From assembly GCA_949318235.1 (NCBI GenBank), contig OX439133.1, forward strand, positions 17,826,099 to 17,890,098: a DNA stretch of 64,000 nt. Reading direction: 5' to 3'. The notes under the pieces are model-generated. The model saw nothing but the letters and a program-made list of their open reading frames with translations, was not told the origin of the DNA and made no database searches. The position numbers were made by a program, and so were the translations under genes. Origin of the DNA: Ecdyonurus torrentis (Eukaryota; Arthropoda; Insecta; Ephemeroptera; Heptageniidae). Below are positions 13,451 through 24,691 of the stretch, piece after piece (position 1 is the first letter of the stretch; each line of letters begins with the position of its first letter).

Positions 13451-13999
13451 AAAAATAAAATATATATATATTATTTATGGAGGAAAAAAAAGCATTGCTT
13501 ATGGCGTACTGAAAATGAGCAAGCATAATTATTACGTGACTTTTTTTGTCAGTGTAGTATAATTCCTAACAAAGGATATATTTTTATATATACTAGTGAC
13601 TCAGATTTGCAATGCTCTATGGCAGTAATTTTATATAAAAGCTAATTGAAAGCGAAGATGAAAATCTCTTGATATTTCTAATTAAACGGGAACTCCATTT
13701 TAAACTCACTAGGGAGTGCTATAAAATATTAGTACTTTTAATTAATTTAAGACAAACAGGAAAAAAAATGGAAATATTAATTTATAACAATTAAAAGTAA
13801 TATAACAAAAACATAACAAAAGAAAAACTATGATCCAATTATTAAAGGTATAGGCCAATAAATTATTTTAGCTACAGTTTATGATTTACTTACTATATGT
13901 TATAGAGCAGAGATCAGTTTTGTAATCGACCTGAACTACTTTAGTAGTGAAAAGTGACTTTGATATATACACTCCAGAAAACAAGTATTTAGATAGTAC
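13451..13999. other. AT-rich intergenic DNA, nothing recognised
   Basis: This is low-complexity A/T sequence. No exon-like segment, RNA gene or terminal inverted repeats were seen here. Confidence 0.4.
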
Positions 14000-14193
14000 T
14001 TAAAGGCATAGACCACATAAAACAACAGGTGCTTATTAATGAATAAACACAAAGTAGGATCTTCAAAACTGTTGGAAATTTTAACCAGAATAATAATGTT
14101 GGGTTTTTGAGACAAACTAAAGTTATTTATGTAAGTCCCATGAAGAGTTTTGTAATATAAATGCTTAGGTTTTTCTCTGGTCTATTCCTTTAA
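14000..14193 (+). mobile_element. MITE family B, internally deleted copy
   Basis: The left end TTAAAGGCATAGACCACAT and right end TCTGGTCTATTCCTTTAA are both present. The copy is about 194 bp against about 350 for full ones; the middle, with its GACGTCAGAAAC palindrome, is missing. The termini are imperfect inverted repeats next to TTAA. Confidence 0.85.
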
Positions 14194-14204
14194 GCAGTTA
14201 CAGT

Positions 14205-14476
14205 ACACAGAAAAAAAAACTACTATCTATGACAGTTACATAAATGAATCCTATATTTTACAATAGGCACACTTTTTTTTTTTTTTTTGGAACAGGTAGT
14301 TATAAACTACAATACCACTTAATCTAAGTGAGTCACACTTTTATTGTAGTATAATATTTTACCTGCATTAGGTATTATTGTATTATAATAATACCTGTGT
14401 TCTAGACTACAATGTCTACCTGTTGCAAAATGTAGGATTTATGTACCTCTGTCGTAAGTAGTAGTTTTTTTAGTGT
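14205..14476. mobile_element. Fold-back MITE-like element
   Basis: The left arm (AAAAACTACTATCTATGACAG, ACATAAATGAATCCTA, TTTTACAATAGG) is repeated in inverted order at the right end (CCTGTTGCAAAATGTAGGAT, TTATGTACCTCTGTCG, TAGTAGTTTTTTTAG). The centre is AT-rich. It has no coding capacity. Confidence 0.7.
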
Positions 14477-14510
14477 ATATAAAATGGACTTCTACATAAA
14501 ATACATTTGC

Positions 14511-14823
14511 TATAGGGTGTATGCGGATGAAATCATATATTTACTGCGCTTGGAGGCCATACTGGAGTAGTAAATAACAATGTTCAGCATAGAACAAACT
14601 TCGTTTTAGAATTTTTTTTTTTAGGAAATTGGTTATTATTTTAGTTAATATTATTTTTCTCGCATACACGAGATACTAATTCAATATATTTACAGCATCA
14701 ATGCTCTCAAAAATATTGCATAGTGATTTTAAACTGGCAAAATAAGCTATTTTCATATGTTCACCCATGTTATTGAGTAATCCATAATGGCGTTGATTTT
14801 AACATGAATGCATACACTCTATA
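14511..14823 (-). mobile_element. MITE family C, minus-strand copy
   Basis: It starts TATAGGGTGTATGCGGATGA and ends TGAATGCATACACTCTATA. Read on the minus strand it has the family C blocks, for example GAGAGCATTGATGCTGTAAA and TTAGTATCTCGTGTATGCG. It is a full-length and relatively clean copy. Confidence 0.85.
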
Positions 14824-15715
14824 ACATACGGTAGGTTTAATTAAGTTCTGTTCAACATATTATTAATAAATAAATCTATTTAACATGAAGAAAAGTGATT
14901 TTAAATTATCATATACATATTACACATTAAAAATACAAATTTCCGAAAAAAAATTAAGTATTGCAAGAAAAAAAATAATAATAATAAATAAATAAATAAA
15001 TAAATAAACAAATAAATAAAAATAATTATTGCAATAAAAATAACTTTTCACTCAAACGATCTACTGAAGACAATTAAAAGTTCAAAATTACTTCTAGTTC
15101 CATGATCAATACAAAAAATAATAATAAAAAAAAATGAAAGATTTACCTTGCTTTAGGCTTGAAAACTCACTTTGGTAATCATATTTAATGTTGTCCATTA
15201 GTGAAGAACCTCTTCTTGAAAATCTCAGTTATCAAAAAGTTTTAATGTGTTGTTCATGATGCCTCTTATATTATATCTAAGTCTATAGATTAATATTTAA
15301 ACATAGCTCAAGTGTTTAAACTTAAAGCAGTTTATAAGCTTTACATAATACACAACTTATAGTATTATTATCATGTTATTATCATATATTTAATATTAAT
15401 ATATTTTTTATTATTATTATTATTATTTTTTTTAAACTTGTAAATTATTTATGTTAAAGTTGTTTGAAAATTTAGTGAATATTTATCATTATAATAATAT
15501 AGTAATAATAAAAATTTTATATTTTTTTAATTTTTTTTTATAAATTAATTTAAACTCTTATTACAGTTTATGTATTAACAATCTCTCTCTTAAGATGGTT
15601 AACTGTGGGGTAGTGTGGTGTGATGTAAAGAGCGTGATAGGTTAATGATACGAATAAGATTTGAACAAACTTAATTTCTGCGAGAAAAATAGCTATTGAG
15701 GGACTTAACAGACCA
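14824..15715. other. AT-rich DNA, no gene seen
   Basis: Contents are short (AAAT)n near 14985-15010, A/T tracts and an unidentified segment at 15580-15715. No splice-bounded coding segment or RNA gene was found. Confidence 0.4.
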
Positions 15716-15895
15716 AGATACTGGATAAGGACACGCTCGACCAATTTGGGCCGCCGCGAAATTAAAAATGAGCGTCTAAGCCAATCAGCGCCCAAGTTGT
15801 AGGTCACGTGATCAAAATAAACCAATCACAATGGCGCTAAAATTAACATGGAACCAGTTGGTGTCGCTATCTTGTATGTAGTATCTTGAACTAAC
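15716..15895 (+). repeat. Repeat family E, copy 1
   Basis: A block of about 175 bp contains CCAATTTGGGCCGCCGCGAA, GAGCGTCTAAGCCAATCAGC, GGTCACGTGATCAAAATAAA and GGAACCAGTTGGTGTCGC. Highly similar blocks occur at 18655-18835 (inverted) and 47513-47690 (direct). It has two CCAAT-like boxes and a CACGTG E-box, so it may derive from promoter DNA, but that is only inference. Confidence 0.8.
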
Positions 15896-16035
15896 GTAAG
15901 AAACATGACTGCTAAAGCAATAACTGTTTTGTAGCTGACTATAAGCAATTTCGCATATATCCTTGCTTATAATCGGAAATTGCTTAAAATCGGCTTCAAA
16001 ACAGTTGTTCCCTTGCTAGTTAATAAATCAACGTA
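15896..16035. repeat. Short inverted repeat
   Basis: GCAATAACTGTTTTGTAGC and TATAAGCAATTTC in the left half pair with GAAATTGCTTA and GGCTTCAAAACAGTTGTT in the right half around a centre near 15965. It is an AT-rich fold-back, possibly a MITE remnant. Confidence 0.6.
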
Positions 16036-16039
16036 AAAT

Positions 16040-16310
16040 TATGCACAGTGATTAGGATAAGGTATTTTCAAAAACTTTAATTCATCATGCTACATTTTAA
16101 ATTATGATTTTTTTTTTTTTTTTTTTAATTTTAGTTCCATAAAAGCCCAATGTAATTTTAATAATTATTTTCTCTCTTATCTGATGGTCACGGGTTCTGT
16201 AAATTTTATCATAGATAGCTGTTACTGCTAAATTTCAAATGGCATTATAAAGTTTAGAAGTTTTCTTTTTACATACAAGCCTTATAAATACAACCCTTAA
16301 TTTAATGCGT
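16040..16310 (+). repeat. Repeat family R, copy 1
   Basis: Family R carries, in order, GCACAGTGATWCATTA-like sequence, a poly(T), TTTTAGTCCCATAAGAGCCC, TTATTTTCTCTCTTATCTGA, TTTTATCATAGGTAGCTG and CTTTCAAATGGCATCATA. Here these appear with few changes. About thirteen copies occur in the window, mostly in the last 20 kb. Confidence 0.75.
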
Positions 16311-17992
16311 AATTTTATTTTTATTTTTAAATAATATTAATTGGTTTTTCGTTTGATTTTCTCAAAAAAAAAAAAAAAAAAAGTTAGTCATTTTGAAAAT
16401 AATTATTATAATGACTTGCATTTTATACTTAAATATTGGAATTATTGGTAAAAGATTTAATTGCAATACAATTATTGCAAGCAGTATTTAAAAAAAAAAT
16501 TGTTAAATTCATGGTAGAATATTTAATTTTATTTTTATACGTTTACTATTAATATTTCTGATATTTTGATTTGACAAGATTTTCTTCTAGCCGTATTAAA
16601 GTTTTTTAGAACCCATTTTATTCAAAGTTTTTCAGAACGTATGTTAACCAGTTAAAATTAGAAATAAGCTCTTAAAAAAAGAAAAATTAATTAAAAAAAA
16701 AGTCGCATTATTTCAAACTGTAAGTTGAACCAATGTAGCATAATTTATGTCATAAATGCAGCATAAATTACGTAAATTATCCTTTTAATGAACATAAATA
16801 AAAACAATAAAAAATAAAGAAATCTAATAATTATTATGGAATTAAATTTGTTCAATTTAAATTTAGCTTACAATCTTTCGCTTTTTCTTATCAATAAAGC
16901 AATATTTCAGTTTTTTTTTTTTTTTTTTTGGTAAATATAATCCAGTCAATGTGGAGAACAGAGCATAACTTTTGTAATTACTTGATGTTTCTTACTTTAG
17001 CTCTAATATATATGCAACACATCGCTCTTAATTTAAACTTTTCAGCTTTGTATACAGAATAATAACGGGGGCTTGATGGACTATAATTTTAAACTTTTTA
17101 GTTAGCTAATCATGATGGATAATATTTCAACACAAAATTTTCTTTATTTCAATAGATATTGATTTATAGACAGGCATCAATCAAGTATTGAATGGAAAAA
17201 TATTGATATCAATAATAATAATGAAATTTTGTTCCTCCCTTCCCCCTCTTTTCTTTCTTTCTAACGACGTTTGTGGTTAAGATATTCAAATAAAAATCTT
17301 TCAAATGAGGACGACTACAAAAATAATTAGGTGCTAACATTATTTCATAATAGGACATTCTTCTGAAACGATTGAAATTTTGCGCACTAAATAATAAAAT
17401 TTTGATGAGTTATCCAATGCTTCTTTAGTAAGAAAATTCAATGATGTATTTTTATTAAATTATTATATTGTATGTGTGCATTGCACTCATTTCTTACTTC
17501 TGCCTACTAATAGTGGTTAAGCTCAAGTCAACCCATTTTCTTATTCACGGACAATACTCGCTGATTAAATCAGATTAATGACATTACTAACGCTTTCACT
17601 TTGTTATTTTAAATATGTTAAAATCAATCCCTAATCAAATCATTCACGCGACACTAAATAGTCACAACTAGTAAATCTAAGAAGGTATGTTTATTACATG
17701 ATATGACAATATGAAAAAACGATACTTTATAAATAACAATAAAAATAAAAATTAATTATTAAAAAATTATTTATAATAAGAAAATATATATAATTATTAT
17801 ATTTTAATATATTTTAAATTTTAATACCGTTATTATTATATTTTTAATAATTAATTTTTATAAAATATTAATTATAGAAATGAATACTAGAATTTTTGAA
17901 AAATTAGTATAAAATAATTTTAATTATAAACATTAATAATTTTTTATTTTTACAAGAAATTCAAATCAACCAAACGTATATGCTTACAAAGA
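16311..17992. other. AT-rich DNA, no gene seen
   Basis: This is mostly A/T sequence with poly(A) and poly(T) runs. A short family S fragment (ATGCAGCATAAATTACGTAA) lies near 16755. No exon with credible borders was recognised. Confidence 0.4.
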
Positions 17993-18009
17993 CAAAAAAA
18001 AAAAAAAGA

Positions 18010-18081
18010 AGAAGAAGAAGAGGAGGAGGAGGAGGAGGAGGAGGAGGAGGAGGAGGAGGAGGAGGAGGAGGAGGAGGAAGA
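18010..18081. repeat. (AGG)n / (AAG)n microsatellite
   Basis: GAA triplets pass into about 20 uninterrupted GGA triplets. The serine/phenylalanine open frame on the minus strand is just this repeat read through and is not a gene. Confidence 0.95.
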
Positions 18082-18547
18082 ATATTTGAAGAATAAGATC
18101 AAAATCATTATATTAAAAAATAGAAAGAAAGTAAATATATTATTACATAATTTTATTTTCCTATTTTCTTTCTCTTCAAACAAGCAACTAAAAATGAGTC
18201 CTCATGGTTTTCAACATCATCGTCCTTTCAATTGAGAAATTTTTAAAAGGTGTCTCCAGAGAATATAGTAAAGAATACATCATCAAAATAGAGTAGCCAA
18301 CTTTGTGACACAATTACCTACGGTAGAGCAAAATATCTAGGGACTTTACCAAACTACGTCAGGGGATAGCAACTTTATCAATAAAACTGATACGACGAAC
18401 TTCACTTAGAGTGTCAAGAAAACTCTTAAGGTCAATCTTAAAATTTGCTTTGAAAAACCTTATAAACAATACTTCCAATATTTCAGCTATTTTATAGATT
18501 GACCGGTTTTAAATTTGCGATGAAAAACTTATTTGCAATGTTTTCAG
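18082..18547. other. Unassigned intergenic DNA
   Basis: No repeat family or coding feature was recognised. The sequence is less AT-extreme than its surroundings and may be part of an old, larger element ending at 18968. Confidence 0.35.
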
Positions 18548-18968
18548 ATCGATGTAGTTACGAACAAAATGTCTATCTCGTTTTTTGTCATGAGAAGCAA
18601 AATATCTATCTCGTTTCCGAACGTTATGTAGATGGCGCTCGTGTTTAAAAACATTTCAAGATACTACATACAAGATAGGGACACCAACTGGTTCCATGTC
18701 AATTTTAGCGGCATTGTGATTGGTCTATTTTGATCACGTGACCTTCAACTCTGGCGCTGATTGGCTTAGACGCCCATTTTAAATTTCGCGGCTGCCCAAA
18801 TTGGCCAAGCGTGCCCTTATCTTGTATGTATAGTATGTTCCACATTTTACTTCTCCGTGACAAAAATCGAAATAGACATTTTGCTTTTGCTGACAACAAA
18901 CGAGATAGACATTTTGTTTCTCTTGACAAAATACGAGATAGACATTTTGTTCGCAACAACATCGATAT
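18548..18968. mobile_element. Inverted-repeat element W containing a family E copy
   Basis: The left arm ATCGATGTAGTTACGAACAA then AATGTCTATCTCGTTTTTTG is mirrored at the right by AAACGAGATAGACATTTTG and GCAACAACATCGATAT. Each arm repeats the word AATRTCTATCTCGTTT twice. Between the arms, 18655-18835 is an inverted copy of family E. Arm fragments also occur near 26810-26870 and 49880-49945. It is non-coding. Confidence 0.78.
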
Positions 18969-19552
18969 ATTATATAAAATGAAAGGTTATGCCGTGACGT
19001 AGGACTATCATACATACACACGTAATAATATATTTTAACCTCCACAAACAGGGAGAAAAATTTGTTAAGTAGTCAATCCTATTTTAAAATTCTATTATAA
19101 TGTAATATAATTGTTTATGTCATGACTCCTAAAAGCTGTCTACTTTATAGTCGCTATATGTATGTGCGGCTAACAACTGTGGACTTATGACGTATCATGT
19201 GTTGATGGTTGCATATCTTGATTTATATCAGTTGGGTTTTGAAGTCAGGATCTCTATAAGGATAAGTAGGTGATATTTTGGTAAGCTAGTGAAGGGTGTG
19301 TCGAGTGGGTAGCAAAATATGTTTGTTCTTCACACAATAATTCTTCAGAATTGGGATAAAACTATGTGGAAAATATGGAGGGGAGGGAGAGTCACACCAC
19401 ACAAACATTCGGTTATGAGTATAACATATAAAATTTCTCAAGACCATAAAACCCTGTTTGTCTTTTTTTTTTTTTTTGGGGGGGGGGGGGGGGGGCTTCA
19501 TTAGTTCTGTCACCATAATGAAGATAAAAAAAACAACATAAAATCTTAAACT
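18969..19552. other. Unassigned DNA with a poly(T)-poly(G) tract
   Basis: At 19463-19495 about 15 T are followed directly by about 18 G, an unusual homopurine/homopyrimidine junction. Otherwise no feature was recognised; the open frames here are shadows of this tract. Confidence 0.5.
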
Positions 19553-19894
19553 GAAAAGAATACACCAGAAGAAAACAAGAGCATTTATATTACAAAGCAC
19601 TTGAAGGGACTTACATAAATAACTTTAGTTTGTCTCAAAACCCAACTGTAGCTCTGTATCAGTGATAAAAAAAATGTCAATTTATGGAACCTGCACCACA
19701 CTTTTTTTACTAATTTTTGCATGTTTCTGACGCCAGAAACATGAATAGTCACGCAAATAGCATACTTTACTGTATTTTCATGCTCTTTCGTGAGGTTACT
19801 TTAACATTCTGTTAAAAACTGTCATCAGTGTTATAGATCCCATTTCTTGTTTATTCATTAAAAATCACATTGTTTTATGTGGTCTGTCTTTAAA
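19553..19894 (-). mobile_element. MITE family B, minus-strand copy
   Basis: On the plus strand it runs from ACACCAGAAGAAAACAAGAG to TTTATGTGGTCTGTCTTTAA. The internal palindrome-like segment TTTCTGACGCCAGAAAC lies near 19725-19741. It is close to full length and non-coding. Confidence 0.85.
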
Positions 19895-20552
19895 GTTGCA
19901 GAACTATAATATTTGATTCATTGAATTAAGAGTTTAGTAATATTCTTTTATATATAATATAACATTCCGCGCCTGATCCATTCTCATACAAGGAAAACAA
20001 ACAGAGTACAGAGTTTAAAACAGTAGAAATTTCATCATACATTTCCTGAGAATTTAGAAAATATTTATAACAAAAAATATTATATATTTAAAATATTTAA
20101 ACATTTGTTAATAATTATTATATACTGTATAATGTGCAATATTTAAATATTATTAATATTTTAAAAAATAAAAAATACTTATAATTTTTTAAGTCAAAAT
20201 ACAAAATGTGTAAATTTTAAACATTTTATTTCTTAAAACAATGTTATTATTATTATTAATTTTTTTTTTTTTTAATAAGATACAATTTAAACAAAGATTA
20301 AGAATTTTTTTTTGCAAAAACTAAATGAAAAGAAAAGAAAAACACAGTAGAAAAAATAAAAATAATTCAACATTTAGAAGAGATACATAAGAAATGACTT
20401 TTTAATAAGATTTTATTTTTGTTGCTACATGAAGAAAATGTGCTTTGTTAATGAAGAGAAGTTTGCAGAGACAAACAGTTTGTTTATAATTATTAATTTT
20501 TTATTTCATGTTTTCACCTTTGTAGTACGGTGTTGCTTGAAGGTGTTTTTTT

Positions 20553-20556
<4 letters not shown>
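19895..20556. other. AT-rich DNA, nothing recognised
   Basis: A/T-rich sequence with several homopolymer runs; no gene, RNA or terminal repeat was seen. Confidence 0.4.
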
Positions 20557-20635
<79 letters not shown>

Positions 20636-20636
20636 T
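20557..20636. repeat. (CT)n microsatellite
   Basis: About 40 CT units with one G interruption near 20626. It forms an inverted pair with the (GA)n tract that starts about 80 bp downstream. Confidence 0.97.
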
Positions 20637-20712
20637 CTTTGCTAAGAAAACTTACTTTGAACAAAAAGAAATTACAAAACTAACATTCCTTCTTTTTTAT
20701 GCATGTTTATGT

Positions 20713-20718
<6 letters not shown>

Positions 20719-20792
<74 letters not shown>
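20719..20792. repeat. (GA)n microsatellite
   Basis: About 37 uninterrupted GA units. With the preceding (CT)n it could form a stem of roughly 70 bp over a short loop. The reading frames of alternating Ser-Leu and Arg-Glu here are repeat artefacts. Confidence 0.97.
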
Positions 20793-20796
<4 letters not shown>

Positions 20797-21180
20797 CTTC
20801 TTGGATTCCTTTAAAAAAGATTGTTTCTAGTTATTGAAATAAGAACTTTTTCAAATTCTTTTTTTCCCCATACGATGTGTTATTGTAATTATACCTTCAC
20901 TTCTATAGAATATACTATTAGGTCCTTTCAAATTTTATTTTTTTATTAATTAAATTTTTTTTTTGATAACTTTGGTTTAGAGTATTGAAGATTCAATTTT
21001 TAATGCCATGTATTTTTGAAATTCAATACAATATTGTATAATTGTACTAAAGTATAATATACCACAATACTATAATAATATTATAACCTATTATATAAGA
21101 ATACAAAACAACATGCACTGCACATTATGAATTATGAAATATATAACAATTTTATCGCATATAAAATTAACTAATACAAC
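20793..21180. other. AT-rich DNA, nothing recognised
   Basis: A/T sequence with no recognised feature. Confidence 0.4.
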
Positions 21181-21539
21181 TTAAAGGCATAGACCACATG
21201 AAAAAAAAAATGATAAAAAACTTAATGGGATCTACAAAACTAAAGAAAATTTTTAATCTGAATTTAAATAGAGCCCCACAAGAAAGCGTTAAAACAAATG
21301 TAATGAATGTTATTTGAGTGAATATTCCTGTTTATAACGTCAGAAATAGGCAGGGTAAAAAAAAAAAAAAAAAAAAGCGTGTGAATTGCATAAATTAAAA
21401 TGTTCTGAACACTGCTGAACACTGCTTCGGACTTACAGTTAGATTTAGAGACAAACTAATGTTATTTATGCAAGTAGCAAGTCCCATCAAGTGTTTTGTG
21501 ATATAAATGCTTATGTTTTCTTCTGGTTTGTGCCTTTAA
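21181..21539 (+). mobile_element. MITE family B, near full-length copy
   Basis: It is bounded by TTAA: TTAAAGGCATAGACCACATG at the left and TGTGCCTTTAA at the right. Internal markers are GAGCCCCACAAGAAAGCG, CTGTTTATAACGTCAGAAAT and AGTCCCATCAAGTGTTTTG. A poly(A) of about 18 has expanded near 21360. Confidence 0.88.
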
Positions 21540-22106
21540 AGATAAATTGAAAAAATAAGTAATGAAAGTTCAAGTTTCTTTAAAAAAGAAATTTTTATAT
21601 TTAATACGGCTTAGGAATTAATTGACTCCAAAACTAACATAATAATAATTATAAGAATTTTTTTTTTTTTTGGTTTATTTTTTTTTACCACAACTGTGTT
21701 CTTATTGAAAATACCACGCTAAACTTAACGACTACAATTATACTGAAATGAAATAGCCACTTAAATATAAATTTTAAGTAAAAAAAAAATTCTCGCATGA
21801 ATGAAAATTTTTATCGTAAATAAAAATTTTATTATGGAAATTTTATTGACAACAGCTATAATTTTAAATTTTATCGAAATATAAATTGATATTTGATGGT
21901 GCTTTTTTTATTGACTTCTTTACAAAATGATATTTTACTTTTTATAATTTTTCAATTTTTTATTCCTTATCATAATCATAATGTTTTATAGCATTCAATA
22001 CAATAAGAAATTTAAATATTAAATTCTTATAAGAAATAAGTCGAGAAAACACAGTTCGGCTAATGTTGTAGAGAAAGAAAATTTTAAAATTTTGCATAGT
22101 GACACA
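21540..22106. other. AT-rich DNA, nothing recognised
   Basis: A/T-rich sequence with homopolymer runs. The last 40 bp (GTAGAGAAAGAAAATTTTA, TTTTGCATAGTGACACATTA) match the start of family R. Confidence 0.4.
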
Positions 22107-22177
22107 TTAAAGCCATAGACCACATAAAACAACATGTGCTTTATAATGAATAAACCATAATGGGATCTACAAAACTG

Positions 22178-23266
22178 CACTCAAAAAAATAGTGCATTAC
22201 TTTAGTTGTTTTTATTAACTAACTTTAGCTGCTAAACATTTTTTCTGCATTAAATAAGTTGGCAATATTTTTGTGTTTAAAATAAGTTATTATCAATGCC
22301 TAATCTCGCGCCCATCTAAAGTAAGTTTGCCGCGGTAACTAATTTAAAACACAACTTCACGATCACTGCCGAACACTTGCGACAACATACGAATAGTGAA
22401 AAGAATTAAGCAACATGGCGAAGAAGAAGGAAGAATGCAAGCGAAGCGGCTCTTGAAAAATCCACAAACTAAAGGAATACACGGGAAGTAAACATGGTTT
22501 TAATATAATAATTTTATGTGTAAGAATGCGTTTACTTTGTGGAACATTTTATTTTAGGTCCGGCGAAAGGAGGAAACGTAAATATGAGGACTGATGATGA
22601 TGCCAGATGCCGGTATGTGCGTGGTGCAGACATGGCGGGTAAATGAGCAAAAATGTGGTCTCAATGAAGGTATTTATCGTTTTAGCGGAGTTTGAATACC
22701 ATACACACATTTAACATGTAAATAAACGGTCATTTTAATACATTATATAATTGAAATTTAATTTCGTCTTTGTTATTTTCGTGTTTTACGACCGGTATAG
22801 ACTGTCTGTCACGGTAGGCATGTGATTGAAAACTTTATACTAACGTATCATTACTATATTTGTTGTGAAAACGCGTAATATTTTGTGAATTTTAATTATT
22901 ATTGTGTATGTTGCATGCTAAGATGTGGGGAAAGAGAGAGAAGAATATAAAAAAACAAGTGTGCCGGGTGCCGGGTTGAATTGTGTGCGAGAGAGAGAGA
23001 GGTGGCGGGACACGCCGGTCATAGTGCAGTGAGGCAGGCGGGCGCGAGAGCGAGCGAGACGAGCAAGAGCAGAAAAGCGAGCGCACGCAGTAGCGAAGGA
23101 GGGGAAATATTAGTTACCCGTAATAACTAAACAAAAGTAACTTAAATTAGCTACTGTTAATAACTTGCCAAAAGTGCATTGTTTTAGCTACCATTATTAG
23201 TTTATAAGTGTATATCTTAAATAAGTTAGTATTCGTAACTAAAGTAATGCACTTGTTTTTAGAGTG
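22178..23266. mobile_element. Family X element with GC-rich cargo
   Basis: The termini are CACTCAAAAAAATAGTGCAT and ATGCACTTGTTTTTAGAGTG, with subterminal TTACTTTAGTT / AACTAAAGTAA. A TG dinucleotide is repeated at both flanks, where TA would be usual for Tc1/mariner-type elements. The 1089-bp interior contains GC-richer DNA at about 22300-22680 and 22920-23105, quite unlike a simple MITE. That interior has an ATG-led segment at 22414 (Met-Ala-Lys-Lys-Lys, then a stop after 14 codons) and an exon-like stretch at about 22560-22613 between TTTTAG and GTATGTGC. No transposase is seen. I infer a non-autonomous element carrying captured genomic DNA. Confidence 0.75.
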
Positions 23267-23510
23267 TGATGACAATTTTTACCAGAATGTTAATGTAGCC
23301 CCACGAGACAGCGTAAAAATACTGCAAGGTATGCAATTTGCATGACTATTCCTGTTTCTGACGTCAGAAACATGCAAAAATTAGTATGAAAATGTTGTGC
23401 GGGTTGCATAAATCGAAATTTTCTGATCACTGCTACGGAGCTACAATTGGGTTTTGAGACCAACAAAAGTTATTTATGTAAGTCCCATTAAGTGTTTTGT
23501 GATATAAATA

Positions 23511-23799
23511 CACTCTAAAAAATGGTGCATTACTTTAGTTACTAATCCTAACTTATTTAAGATATACACATTTAAGTTATTATGAGTAGCTAAAATAATG
23601 CATTTTAGCAAGTTATTAAAAATAGCTAATTTAAGTCGTTTTGAGTTTTTAAAAGGTTTTTTAAGCTATTTCAAGTTAAATTAGCTATTTTTAATAATTT
23701 GCTAAAATGCATTATTTTAGCTACTCATAATAACTTAAAAGTGATTATCTTAAATAAGTTAGGATTTGTAACTAAAGTAATGCACCATTTTTTAGAGTG
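23511..23799. mobile_element. Family X fold-back MITE, 289 bp
   Basis: It is an almost complete palindrome: CACTCTAAAAAATGGTGCAT at the left, ATGCACCATTTTTTAGAGTG at the right, and long matching arms such as TTAGCTATTTTTAATAA. TA is duplicated at 23509-23510 and 23800-23801. The empty site in the host family B repeat is readable. Its termini place it with the 1089-bp family X element upstream. A Tc1/mariner-type origin is likely from the TA target. Confidence 0.9.
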
Positions 23800-23869
23800 T
23801 ACTAATGTTTTCTTCTGGTCTATTCCTTTAAGTTAAGGTGTCTTCAACAACATAACACTTTTTTTTCTC

Positions 23870-24070
23870 TCTCTCTCTCTCTCTTTTTTTTTTTTTTTTT
23901 TTTTTTTTAGATTTACGTTATGATTTTTTAAAGTTTTAATCCGTTAAGAGCCCATGTTAATTTCAATAAATATTTTCTCTCTTATCTGAAGGTTACGTTT
24001 ACGGAAAAACTATCATACGTACTTATTACTTTTAATTTTTAAATGGCATTAAACAATATAATTTTAAATT
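23870..24070 (+). repeat. Repeat family R, copy 2
   Basis: After a (CT)n and poly(T) run come TAAGAGCCCATGTTAATTTC, TTTTCTCTCTTATCTGAAGG and TAAATGGCATTAAACAATAT. It is a diverged copy joined directly to the preceding family B element. Confidence 0.65.
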
Positions 24071-24691
24071 CTTTCAATGTTTGTATGGACTACTTTCTAT
24101 TACATTCAATGTAATTTGTCTGTTACTGAATAAATAAGTAATTTAAATGTGAAAGTGCAATGCATGTATTAACCCTCTTACCATAATATGTTGACTGGTA
24201 TAGTTTAGAGTTGAGCAAATATTTTGTTTGTAGGTAAATTTTAAGCTGCGGTGAACGTTGCAAAAAGTTTGTAATTACTGCTTACTGCTGTTGTTGATTA
24301 TTTAGCTTATTGTTAAAACTATTGGCTTATTAACGCACGGACAGGCTAATTACCTTAATTCGTCTTTCCATGCACATTTTATATTATATGGTAACTGTAC
24401 TAGTTATCGGCATGCTTGACGTAATTATCAGTAGGCGCATGTTTGCTTCTTTTTATTTATTAGTGTTATTATTATTAGTTTTATTAGTTTTATTACATGT
24501 TCCTCTGAGTTGAGAGTTTTGAAATAAAAAATGATAGCTTAATTATCTCGTTTGATGTAAATTACAAATGTCTAGCTTCAGTCCCACTATACAATACAAC
24601 AAATATCTGATAATTAAATGAAAAGGGGGAAAAAAGCTACAAAAATTTAATGCATTGATATAAAATATAAAAATTGATCTAGAAAATGCTC
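24071..24691. other. Unassigned AT-rich DNA
   Basis: No exon, RNA or known repeat family was recognised. Confidence 0.35.

Larger units (their letters stand above)
22107..23831 (+). mobile_element. MITE family B copy split by two nested insertions
   Basis: Left end TTAAAGCCATAGACCACAT and right end TCTATTCCTTTAAG bracket a family B element. It is interrupted twice by family X elements, at 22178-23266 and 23511-23799. Removing them restores the usual family B order, with CTACAAAACTG joined to ATGACAATTTTTACC. This shows that family X moved after family B. Confidence 0.87.

Noticed and set aside
17950..18183. Serine-rich small protein on the minus strand
   Set aside because: The serine run is the (AGG)n repeat and the flanks are AT-rich noise.
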